A stretch of DNA of 64,000 nt from Ectopseudomonas toyotomiensis. Lineage in GTDB: Bacteria > Pseudomonadota > Gammaproteobacteria > Pseudomonadales > Pseudomonadaceae. The position numbers and the translations under genes are program-made. The stretch spans positions 248,001-312,000 of the forward strand of contig NZ_FOXK01000001.1 in assembly GCF_900115695.1 (NCBI RefSeq), read 5' to 3'. The notes under the pieces were generated by a model. That model was not told the DNA's origin. It saw only the letters and a list, made by a program, of their open reading frames with translations, and did no database searches. Shown piece after piece: positions 55,551 through 62,714 of this stretch. Position 1 is the stretch's first letter, and every line of letters starts with the position of its first letter.

Positions 55551-55560
55551 GACCGCAGGG

Positions 55561-55631
55561 TGTCGTGGGGCCGCCCAGGCCGTGCGCACCGCGCTCCAAC
55601 GAGCAATCACGGTGCGCACGGCGCACCCTAC
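55561..55631. repeat. 30-base dispersed repeat and family C palindrome
   Basis: 55561-55590 matches 25611-25640 in 29 of 30 bases. GGTGCGCACGGCGCACCCTAC follows at 55611-55631, a perfect family C copy. The pair lies between convergent genes. Confidence 0.75.
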
Positions 55632-55637
55632 AACTGA

Positions 55638-55674
55638 AACGATAAAGCCGCCCCATGGGGCGGCTTTATCGTTT
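55638..55674. terminator. Bidirectional terminator between ppiA and fpr
   Basis: AAACGATAAAGCCGCCCC pairs with GGGGCGGCTTTATCGTTT across a two-base centre. The near-perfect palindrome has T-runs in both directions. Confidence 0.88.
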
Positions 55675-55685
55675 AACGGAGGCGC

Positions 55686-56465
55686 TTACTTCTCGACGAA
55701 GGCGCGCTCGATCAGATAATCACCCGGCTCACGCATGCGCGGGGAAATCTTCAGACCGAAGCTGTCGAGCACTTCGCTGGTTTCGTCGAGCATGCTCGGG
55801 CTGCCGCAGATCATGGCGCGGTCGTCCTGCGGATTGATCGGCGGCAGGCCGATATCGGCGAACAGCTTGCCGCTGCGCATCAGGTCGGTCAGACGGCCCT
55901 GGTTCTCGAACGGCTCGCGGGTCACGGTCGGGTAGTAGATCAGCTTGTCCTTCAGCGCATCACCGAAGAATTCGTTCTGCGGCAGATGCTCGGTGATGAA
56001 CTCGCGATAGGCGACTTCGTTCACGTAGCGCACGCCATGAACCAGGATCACCTTCTCGAAGCGCTCGTAGGTTTCCGGGTCCTGGATCACGCTCATGAAC
56101 GGTGCCAGACCGGTGCCGGTGCTGAGCAGATAGAGGTGCTTGCCGGGGTTGAGATCATCGAGCACCAGCGTGCCGGTGGGCTTCTTGCTGATGATGATCT
56201 CGTCGCCTTCCTTCAGGTGCTGCAGCTGCGAGGTCAGCGGACCGTCCGGCACCTTGATGCTGAAGAATTCCAGATGCTCTTCCCAGTTCGGGCTGGCGAT
56301 GGAGTAGGCGCGCATCAGCGGGCGGCCATTGTCCTGCTGCAGACCGATCATCACGAACTGACCATTCTCGAAGCGCAGGCCCGGATCACGGGTGCACTTG
56401 AAGCTGAACAGCGTATCGTTCCAGTGGTGGACGCTGAGCACGCGCTCGACGTTCATATTGCTCAT
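55686..56465 (-). CDS. fpr: Ferredoxin/flavodoxin-NADP+ reductase
   Basis: A 259-residue FAD enzyme that exchanges electrons between NADPH and ferredoxin or flavodoxin. The FAD motif is RAYSIASP. The NADP site is LLSTGTGLAPFMSVIQDP. The C-terminus (PGDYLIERAFVEK) is that of the bacterial subclass. I chose ATG 56465 with AGGAAA upstream. It is divergent from a LysR gene that corresponds to FinR, the superoxide-responsive activator of fpr in pseudomonads. Both starts are about 115 bases apart. Confidence 0.96.
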   Translation of the reverse strand: MSNMNVERVLSVHHWNDTLFSFKCTRDPGLRFENGQFVMIGLQQDNGRPLMRAYSIASPNWEEHLEFFSIKVPDGPLTSQLQHLKEGDEIIISKKPTGTLVLDDLNPGKHLYLLSTGTGLAPFMSVIQDPETYERFEKVILVHGVRYVNEVAYREFITEHLPQNEFFGDALKDKLIYYPTVTREPFENQGRLTDLMRSGKLFADIGLPPINPQDDRAMICGSPSMLDETSEVLDSFGLKISPRMREPGDYLIERAFVEK

Positions 56466-56530
56466 GATGATTTCCTCGAAGAACTTCAGCGCCAAAGGCG
56501 CGATTGCGCGGCATTCTATTCGCGGCAACA

Positions 56531-56580
56531 ATATCTGTTAAGTGGATTATCAAGATATAGGTTATCGGTTATATCGATAT
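56531..56580. promoter_or_regulatory. AT-rich divergent control region of fpr and finR
   Basis: The segment contains ATATCTGTTAAG, GATATAGGTTATCGGTTATA and ATCGATAT, with a repeated GGTTAT and interrupted dyads (TTATATCGATAT) suitable for a LysR regulator. It runs into the finR start codon, and no Shine-Dalgarno is visible there. Confidence 0.5.
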
Positions 56581-57505
56581 GCGATTTACTCTCAGACAAC
56601 TTCAGGTATTCGTCGCCGTGGCGCAGCATGAAAGCGTCTCGCGCGCCGCGCAATCGCTCGCATTGTCGCAGTCTGCGACCAGCACTTCGCTGACCGAACT
56701 GGAACGCCAATCCGACTGCCAGCTGTTCGATCGCGCCGGCAAGCGCCTGGCGCTCAATGCCCTGGGCCGACAGCTACTGCCCGAGGCCGTAGCCTTGATC
56801 GACCAGGCTCGCGAGATCGAACGCCTACTGGGGGGCAAGAGCGGTTATGGCTCACTGAACGTCGGGGCTACCCTGACCGTGGGCAACTACCTGGCCACCC
56901 TGCTGATCGGCAGTTTCATGCAGCGCCACCCCGAATGCCGGGTGAAACTGCAGGTACACAATACCGCCCATGTGGTGCAGCAGATCGCCCACTACGAACT
57001 GGACCTGGGCTTGATTGAGGGCGACTGCCAGCATCCGGATATCGAGGTGCAGCCCTGGGTCGAGGACGAACTGGTGGTGTTCTGCGCGCCGCAACATCCG
57101 CTGGCCCAGCGCGGCAGTGCCAGCCTGGAAGAGCTGACGCACGAAGCCTGGATTCTGCGTGAACAGGGCTCGGGCACGCGGCTGACCTTCGACCAGGCCA
57201 TGCGGCATCACCCGCGCAACCTGAATATCCGCCTGGAGCTGGAACACACCGAGGCGATCAAGCGCGCCGTGGAATCCGGCCTGGGCATCGGCTGCATCTC
57301 ACGCCTGGCGCTGCGCGACGCCTTTCGTCGCGGCAGCCTGATGCCAGTGGAAACTCCCGAGTTGGACCTGCGCCGGCAGTTCTACTTCATCTGGCACAAG
57401 CAGAAGTACCAGACCGCGGCGATGCGCGAGTTTCTCGAACAATGTCGCGCACTGACCGCCGGAGTCAGCCGCAGCGATCAGATCGTGCTGCCGCCGATCA
57501 TCTGA
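56579..57505 (+). CDS. finR: LysR-family regulator FinR
   Basis: A 308-residue LysR regulator. The HTH (about 3-60) reads QLQVFVAVAQHESVSRAAQSLALSQSATSTSLTELERQS. The effector domain follows (SLNVGATLTVGNYLATLLIG). The divergent fpr gene matches the known fpr-finR pair of P. putida and P. aeruginosa, where FinR is needed for fpr induction by superoxide. The ATG at 56579 is preceded by TTATATCGAT, with no ribosome binding site, so the mRNA may be leaderless or weakly translated. No alternative start fits better. Confidence 0.9.
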   Translation: MRFTLRQLQVFVAVAQHESVSRAAQSLALSQSATSTSLTELERQSDCQLFDRAGKRLALNALGRQLLPEAVALIDQAREIERLLGGKSGYGSLNVGATLTVGNYLATLLIGSFMQRHPECRVKLQVHNTAHVVQQIAHYELDLGLIEGDCQHPDIEVQPWVEDELVVFCAPQHPLAQRGSASLEELTHEAWILREQGSGTRLTFDQAMRHHPRNLNIRLELEHTEAIKRAVESGLGIGCISRLALRDAFRRGSLMPVETPELDLRRQFYFIWHKQKYQTAAMREFLEQCRALTAGVSRSDQIVLPPII

Positions 57506-57565
57506 GTGACTTGGCCGAGCAGCACGATCGCCCACACCGTTGTGCAGCGGATCGTAGACAGGTTC

Positions 57566-58216
57566 TCACTGCGCAGGGATCGATTCCATCTGCTGCAACA
57601 GCAATGCTGCCTGAGTACGGGTGCGCACGCCCAGCTTGCGGAAAATCGCCGTCACATGCGCCTTGACCGTCGCTTCGGAGACGCTCAATTCATAGGCGAT
57701 CTGCTTGTTCAGCAGGCCTTCGCAGACCATGGTCAACACACGGAACTGCTGCGGCGTGAGACTGGCGAGGCCAGCACTGGCCGCCTTGGCCTCGGCGGAA
57801 ACCGGGGCACTGTCTTCGGCCAACGGTGGCCACCAGGTATCGCCATCGAGCACCTGACGCACCGCTTGCTGCAGGGTTTCCAACGGGCTGGATTTGGGGA
57901 TGAAGCCGCTGGCACCGAACTCACGGGAGCGGTTGACCACGGACGCCTCTTCCTGAGCGGAGATCATCACCACAGGAATCTGCGGGTACTGCCCGCGCAA
58001 CAGTACCAGGCCGGAGAAACCATAGGCACCGGGCATGTTGAGGTCGAGCAGGACCAGGTCCCAATCACTCTTGGCGGCCAGGTGGCCTTCAAGCTCGGCG
58101 ATGCTGGCAGCTTCGACCAGACGCACTTCAGGTCCCAGGCCCAGGGTCAATGCTTGTTGTAGCGCGCTGCGAAACAGCGGGTGGTCGTCGGCAATCAGGA
58201 TTTCGTAGGCGGCCAT
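57566..58216 (-). CDS. NarL/FixJ-type response regulator, ErdR-like
   Basis: A 216-residue response regulator. The receiver domain (about 1-125) has the acidic pair D10-D11, phospho-acceptor D58 in LVLLDLNMPG and the switch residues in VVMISAQ and PKSS. The LuxR-type HTH (about 150-210) has LTPQQFRVLTMVCEGLLNKQIAYELSVSEATVKAHVTAI. The order relative to the EamA and DTW genes matches the P. aeruginosa erdR region, where ErdR controls ethanol/acetate metabolism. No histidine kinase gene is adjacent. Confidence 0.88.
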   Translation of the reverse strand: MAAYEILIADDHPLFRSALQQALTLGLGPEVRLVEAASIAELEGHLAAKSDWDLVLLDLNMPGAYGFSGLVLLRGQYPQIPVVMISAQEEASVVNRSREFGASGFIPKSSPLETLQQAVRQVLDGDTWWPPLAEDSAPVSAEAKAASAGLASLTPQQFRVLTMVCEGLLNKQIAYELSVSEATVKAHVTAIFRKLGVRTRTQAALLLQQMESIPAQ

Positions 58217-58419
58217 TGGCAGATCCTGTTCTTGTTATAAGTGGCACTGAGGTGAGTATGGCAGTGCTTTTCGCCTGAAGACCCGCTCAAGCCTGCTCAT
58301 TGAGCATCACAGACTCCCCACTCGGACCGACGGCGGCGCTCAGCATGCCGAGCTGTGGCGGGGTGGTCAAGCTCAATGCTTTGCGGCACGATGCGCAGCT
58401 TTCCTGCCGAGACGCCCTG

Positions 58420-59346
58420 ATGCGAAGCCAAGCCCTGCGCGCTGACCTGTTGATGCTGATTACCGCGATGATCTGGGGCAGTGCCTTCGTCGCCCAGCGT
58501 CTGGGCATGGATAACATCGGCCCCTTCCTTTATACCGGCCTGCGCTTCGCCCTCGCCTGCCTGGTCCTATTGCCGGTGCTGGCTTTGCTGCAACGTCGCT
58601 CGCAGCGCCCCGCTGCACCGCTGAACCGCAACCTGCTGGTGGGTGGCGTGATCATGGGTCTGGCGCTGTCGCTGGGGATCAATCTGCAGCAGGTTGGCCT
58701 GCTGTTCACCACGGTGACCAACTCAGGCTTCATCACCGGGTTGTACGTGATCGTGGTACCGATTCTCGGCCTGCTGATCGGCCAACGCAGCAGCGCCGGC
58801 ATCTGGTTGGGCGCCAGCCTGGCAGTGGTCGGCATGTTCCTGCTCAGCGTCGGCGAAGGCTTCACCGTGGCCTCCGGCGACTGGTTGCAGTTGGCTGGCG
58901 CCTTCGTCTGGGGCGTGCATGTGTTGCTGGTGGGATTCTTCGCCAGCCGTCACGACCCGCTGCGCCTGGCTTTCATCCAGTTCACCACCTGCGCGGTGAT
59001 CAGCCTGATCCTGGCGCTGGTGTTCGAGACCGCGACACTGGACGGCATCATTGCCGCTGGGCCGGCCATCCTCTACGGCGGTGTGTTCGGCGTGGCGATC
59101 GGTTTCACCCTGCAGGTGGTGGCGCAGCAGCATGCCATCGCCTCGCATGCGGCGATCATCCTCTCGCTGGAAGCCGTATTCGCTGCCATCGCCGGCGCCC
59201 TGTTGCTGAGCGAAGTGCTGGCACCGCGCGGCTATCTGGGTTGTGCGCTGATGTTCGGCGGCATGCTGCTGGCGCAGCTGTGGCCCAAGCCGCTGCCCAG
59301 CGAACTCAGCGGTACGTCTGCAAACGCTGGTGCAGAGCGTCGTTGA
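58420..59346 (+). CDS. EamA-family (DMT) transporter
   Basis: A 308-residue inner-membrane transporter with ten helices (LLMLITAMIWGSAFVAQRLGMDNIGPFLYTGLRFALACL; the second repeat with ILSLEAVFAAIAGALLLSEVL). I chose ATG 58420; a longer frame from 58300 would add 40 residues without a membrane segment. It is divergent from the response regulator gene and overlaps the convergent DTW gene by 41 bases. The substrate is unknown. Confidence 0.88.
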   Translation: MRSQALRADLLMLITAMIWGSAFVAQRLGMDNIGPFLYTGLRFALACLVLLPVLALLQRRSQRPAAPLNRNLLVGGVIMGLALSLGINLQQVGLLFTTVTNSGFITGLYVIVVPILGLLIGQRSSAGIWLGASLAVVGMFLLSVGEGFTVASGDWLQLAGAFVWGVHVLLVGFFASRHDPLRLAFIQFTTCAVISLILALVFETATLDGIIAAGPAILYGGVFGVAIGFTLQVVAQQHAIASHAAIILSLEAVFAAIAGALLLSEVLAPRGYLGCALMFGGMLLAQLWPKPLPSELSGTSANAGAERR

Positions 59347-60028
59347 GATCCAGCGGCAGACGCCGTTTGGCAGCCAGGTAGTGCTGGCTGAACACATCGA
59401 GATAATCGTCCAGCGCCTCGCCGGCACGCAGGTCGCCAGCCAGCTCCAGGCACATGGCGGCCACCTCGGCGGTGCACAGGTGCTCGCCACGAGTGGAGCG
59501 ACGCAGGCGATAGCGCGATAGCTGCGCCGGCGTCAGGCTCAGCACCGGTAGCGCATCCAGATAGGGGCTCTTGCGAAACATCTTGCGCGCCTCGGTCCAG
59601 GTGGCATCGAGCAGCACGAACAGCGGCCGCTTGCCGGGCGCAAGCCGCACCTCCTCCACCACGCGCTGCGGCGCCACGTACTCACCGGGAAACACCAGAT
59701 AAGGCTGCCACTGCGGATCGGCCAGCAACTCCAGCAGCGCCGGGTCGACGGCAGTGCGCGTCCAGCCGAAGGCGTGGGTTTCAGGCACCACATCAGCGAT
59801 CAGCCAGCCGGTATTGCTCGGTTTCAACGCCTCGATGTCATGCATCACCAGGCACATGGCGGCATTGGCCTCGACCTGCGGGCGCCAGGCGCACAGGCAA
59901 TGGGTCGGCTGCACCCGGCAGTGCGGGCAGCGCTCGGCGCGCGAACCACGGGCAATAAAAGGTTTGAGGCTGCGCGCCAGGCGCTCTGTGCGCAGGCGGG
60001 CGACGGCATGTGGGGCTGGATGGGTCAT
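59306..60028 (-). CDS. tapT: DTW-domain tRNA-uridine aminocarboxypropyltransferase
   Basis: A 240-residue DTW-domain protein predicted to transfer the aminocarboxypropyl group of S-adenosylmethionine to uridine in tRNA (acp3U47 in E. coli, made by TapT/YfiP). The zinc-type cluster is RCPHCRVQPTHCLC near residues 33-46. The conserved LLDATWTEARKM, a DTW-type motif with Ala, is near 140-151. The 3' end overlaps the convergent EamA gene by 41 bases. It is downstream of fadL on the same strand by about 60 bases. Confidence 0.85.
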   Translation of the reverse strand: MTHPAPHAVARLRTERLARSLKPFIARGSRAERCPHCRVQPTHCLCAWRPQVEANAAMCLVMHDIEALKPSNTGWLIADVVPETHAFGWTRTAVDPALLELLADPQWQPYLVFPGEYVAPQRVVEEVRLAPGKRPLFVLLDATWTEARKMFRKSPYLDALPVLSLTPAQLSRYRLRRSTRGEHLCTAEVAAMCLELAGDLRAGEALDDYLDVFSQHYLAAKRRLPLDLNDALHQRLQTYR

Positions 60029-60088
60029 GGCGGGAGCAACAGCGAACGGGGGTGGGATTCTACCACCCCCGTTCGCCGCTCAGATGGA

Positions 60089-61777
60089 TCAGAAGGTATG
60101 GTTCAACGCCAGGCCGATGAAGTGGATGTGGGTGTTGTATTCACCGGTGTAATTGCCACCGTTGCCGGTGCAGCGCACGCCGCTGTCCTGGTACAGCCCG
60201 CCGGCGCCTGGCACCCAGCCAGCCGGGGAGCAGCCGTCCTGATAGTCCATCTTGCCGCTGGAGAACTGCACATAGCTGTAGGCGAAGTCCAGCGAGGTAT
60301 CGCGGGTCACCTTGTAGTTGGCGCCGAAGGACAGCCAGTAGCGATCGGCATCAGGAAACGCCGGATGACGCAACTGCGTCGAATTGACAGGTGACTTGTC
60401 GTATGCCACCCCGGTGCGCAACAAGAGGTCGTCGCTGTACTGGTAGTTCATGCCCAGGGAGATCTTGTAGCTGTCCTTCCAGTCCTGCTTGACGCTCAGG
60501 TCGCCCTCGGTAACGCCATTGAAGTAGGGATAGCCGGCTACCTGATCGATACCGATGCGCACTTCGTCGAGCCGCGAGTGACGGGTGAAGGTCAGATCCG
60601 CCATCAACGCCACCTTGTCGTTGAGCTGATGGAAGGCGTTGAATGAGAGCATCTCCGGTGTATCGATAGCGGTCTTGGCCTTGGAGTTGGGGTGCAGCCT
60701 GGAGCCAGCGAAATCGCCGGGATTGACCCAGTTGCTCGGGTCCAGCACCTGCCCCAATGCATCGGCTGGCGGCAGGGTAATGATGCCGAGATCGATGCCA
60801 CCGCTCAGATCGGTATCGGGTGAAGGCACGCTGCCGGACACGCCGGCGAAGCTCCACTTGGTCTCACCCTCAAGGGTGTGGCGAATGTTGGAACGATACG
60901 ACACGCCAAAGCGCGTCGACTCGGTCGGCTCCCACATGTAGCCGATATTCCAGCCAAACCCCCAGTCATCGCCCTTGACCCGGAAGTAACCGTCGCCCTG
61001 GACGTTGTCGGCGAAGTTCTTCGCCACACAGTCGACAAAAGCGTCATCGGCCTGACCGTCGCAACTACTGATCTCACTGGGCACATTGATGCCGTAGAGC
61101 AAGGGAATGGCGAACTGACCAAGCGGTGATGCGGCCAGCTCGGTCAGATCCTGATTGGCGGTGACGAACTGCCCAGCCAACTGCCGCGACGCGCCTTTCA
61201 CGTCTGCCGCACCGCGCTGCACCGATTTGATGTACTGCGCCGACACGCCGAAGCCGATGCTGTGGTGTTCGTTGAAACGAAAGGCAATGCTCGGGTTGAA
61301 GGTCACCGTCTCCAGGCTGGCCGACTGGATACCGTAGCGCCCGGCCCAGTCCTCCTTGTAGTCGAGCTTGGCGCCGAACGGGGTGAAGATGCCCAGACCG
61401 ATCGTCACCCGGTCGTTGATCTCGTGGGAAAAATAGAAGTTGGGCGCAGCGGCGGCATCGGGCAGGAACTCGCCGGCATCGCCCGACACCGGATTGCCGA
61501 ATACATCGCGGCTACCCTTGTCCTCGTAATCGCCGTCCGGCAGCAGAATGCTCAGACCGGAAGTCACCTGGGTGCCCTTGAGCCGGGCTAGGCCAGCGGG
61601 GTTGTAGAAAATGGTCGAAGGGTCGGCCGCCTCGGCACCGTTGGCATGTGCCGAACCCTGCGCCGCCACCGATTGCGAACCGAAGTGATAACCGGATGCC
61701 TGCGCCTGCGCAACGGGCAAAACCAGTAAACTGCCGACCATCACCCGCGATGGCCAGCGCCGAAAGAGCATTGTCAT
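60089..61777 (-). CDS. fadL: FadL-type outer membrane long-chain fatty acid transporter
   Basis: A 562-residue outer-membrane beta-barrel (OMPP1/FadL/TodX family). The signal peptide ends at AQAQASGY. The mature N-terminus GYHFGSQSVAAQGSAHANGAEAADPSTIFYNPAGLARLKGTQVTSG is the characteristic hatch region with the NPAG motif. The C-terminus ends FIGLALNHTF with terminal Phe, typical of barrel proteins. ATG 61777 has AGGAG about 7 bases upstream. FadL proteins admit fatty acids or hydrophobic aromatics. Its length is longer than E. coli FadL. The 290-base upstream gap to 62067 holds no gene I can support. Confidence 0.94.
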   Translation of the reverse strand: MTMLFRRWPSRVMVGSLLVLPVAQAQASGYHFGSQSVAAQGSAHANGAEAADPSTIFYNPAGLARLKGTQVTSGLSILLPDGDYEDKGSRDVFGNPVSGDAGEFLPDAAAAPNFYFSHEINDRVTIGLGIFTPFGAKLDYKEDWAGRYGIQSASLETVTFNPSIAFRFNEHHSIGFGVSAQYIKSVQRGAADVKGASRQLAGQFVTANQDLTELAASPLGQFAIPLLYGINVPSEISSCDGQADDAFVDCVAKNFADNVQGDGYFRVKGDDWGFGWNIGYMWEPTESTRFGVSYRSNIRHTLEGETKWSFAGVSGSVPSPDTDLSGGIDLGIITLPPADALGQVLDPSNWVNPGDFAGSRLHPNSKAKTAIDTPEMLSFNAFHQLNDKVALMADLTFTRHSRLDEVRIGIDQVAGYPYFNGVTEGDLSVKQDWKDSYKISLGMNYQYSDDLLLRTGVAYDKSPVNSTQLRHPAFPDADRYWLSFGANYKVTRDTSLDFAYSYVQFSSGKMDYQDGCSPAGWVPGAGGLYQDSGVRCTGNGGNYTGEYNTHIHFIGLALNHTF

Positions 61778-62067
61778 TGTTATTCTCCTGCACGCTGCTT
61801 GAACACCACGCAGTCCTTCCTGCACCAGCGGCAGACTTCAGGCAGGTCTGTACTGGCGACGTCCGACTGCGACGGCGGCTCAATGTCTGTGACGTGCAGG
61901 TTTGGCCGATGATCCCCGGCCTTTGGTCGTGGTGACGGGCGGCGGCCAAAGGCCAGCATGTCTCCATCGGTAACACTTTGTTTCACGCGGGCAAATGGCC
62001 AGCGGCGCGAACATTCGCTGCGACGCCCTGTCCAACCCCTCGTCCCCGCTTTCAGGAGTCACATGAC

Positions 62068-62469
62068 ATGCTGCGTTACATCCTCCCCGCTCTCGCGCTC
62101 AGCCTGATGCTTCCCACTGCCCAGGCAGCCTCGCTGAAGGAGATGGAGCTGACTCGCACCCTGGAGCAGGTCGCCCGACAGAGCAGTGAAGGCACGCCGC
62201 GGGCGATCAACGAGGACATTCTCGATCAGGGCTATACCGTGGAAGGTCACACGCTGATCAACCACCTCAGCGTGCGCGAAGCGCATGCGGCGCAGATGCG
62301 CGGCAACCCCGATACGGTGCGCAGCCAGCTCGCGGCCAGCGTCTGCCGCAATCCGGGTTATCGCAGCCTGCTGGCGCAGGGCGCGCAGCTGCGTTATCAG
62401 TTCAGCGAGTATCGCAGCAACCGTCCGGTCACCGTGGAAGTGTTCGACAAGAGCGACTGCGGTCTCTGA
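62068..62469 (+). CDS. QSregVF-family exported protein
   Basis: A 133-residue exported protein. The signal peptide ends at TAQAASL. The mature part has the pattern EGHTLINHLSVREAHAAQMRGNPDTVRSQLAASVCRNPGYRSLLAQGAQLRYQFSEYRSNRPV and a C-terminal Cys pairing with the one in SVCRN. This matches the putative quorum-sensing-regulated virulence factor family (PA3611 in P. aeruginosa). The function is unsettled. CAGGAG precedes the ATG at 62068. Confidence 0.82.
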   Translation: MLRYILPALALSLMLPTAQAASLKEMELTRTLEQVARQSSEGTPRAINEDILDQGYTVEGHTLINHLSVREAHAAQMRGNPDTVRSQLAASVCRNPGYRSLLAQGAQLRYQFSEYRSNRPVTVEVFDKSDCGL

Positions 62470-62482
62470 AGCAGGCGAAAAC

Positions 62483-62677
62483 TCAGCCCCGTTCCGCTCG
62501 CCGCTGCGCCTCATCGGCGCGCAGCTCGGCGAGCAAGGCCTCCATATAGCGCGAACGTCGTACGCCGCCCTCGAGGCGACGTCGACATTCATCCTCCAGG
62601 CTCAGTTGATTGGTTCGCGCCGCCTGCTGAAGCATGCGATAGAGGTCCATTTCGATCTCCAGAATCAGCTTGGGCAT
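62483..62677 (-). CDS. Small ribbon-helix-helix-like protein
   Basis: A 64-residue protein starting MPKLILEIEMDLYRMLQQAARTNQLSLEDECRRRLEGGVRRSRYMEALLAELRADEAQ. The N-terminal strand followed by two helices resembles RHH DNA-binding or antitoxin proteins (FitA type). ATG 62677 follows GGGAGAGG. No toxin gene is adjacent. It lies between the QSregVF gene and the phosphoketolase-like gene, in the same order as PA3611-PA3613, so it is more likely a chromosomal regulator than a mobile antitoxin. Confidence 0.78.
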   Translation of the reverse strand: MPKLILEIEMDLYRMLQQAARTNQLSLEDECRRRLEGGVRRSRYMEALLAELRADEAQRRAERG

Positions 62678-62714
62678 ACCTGCCTCTCCCTTCCTATTGA
62701 CCCATTCAGCCGAC

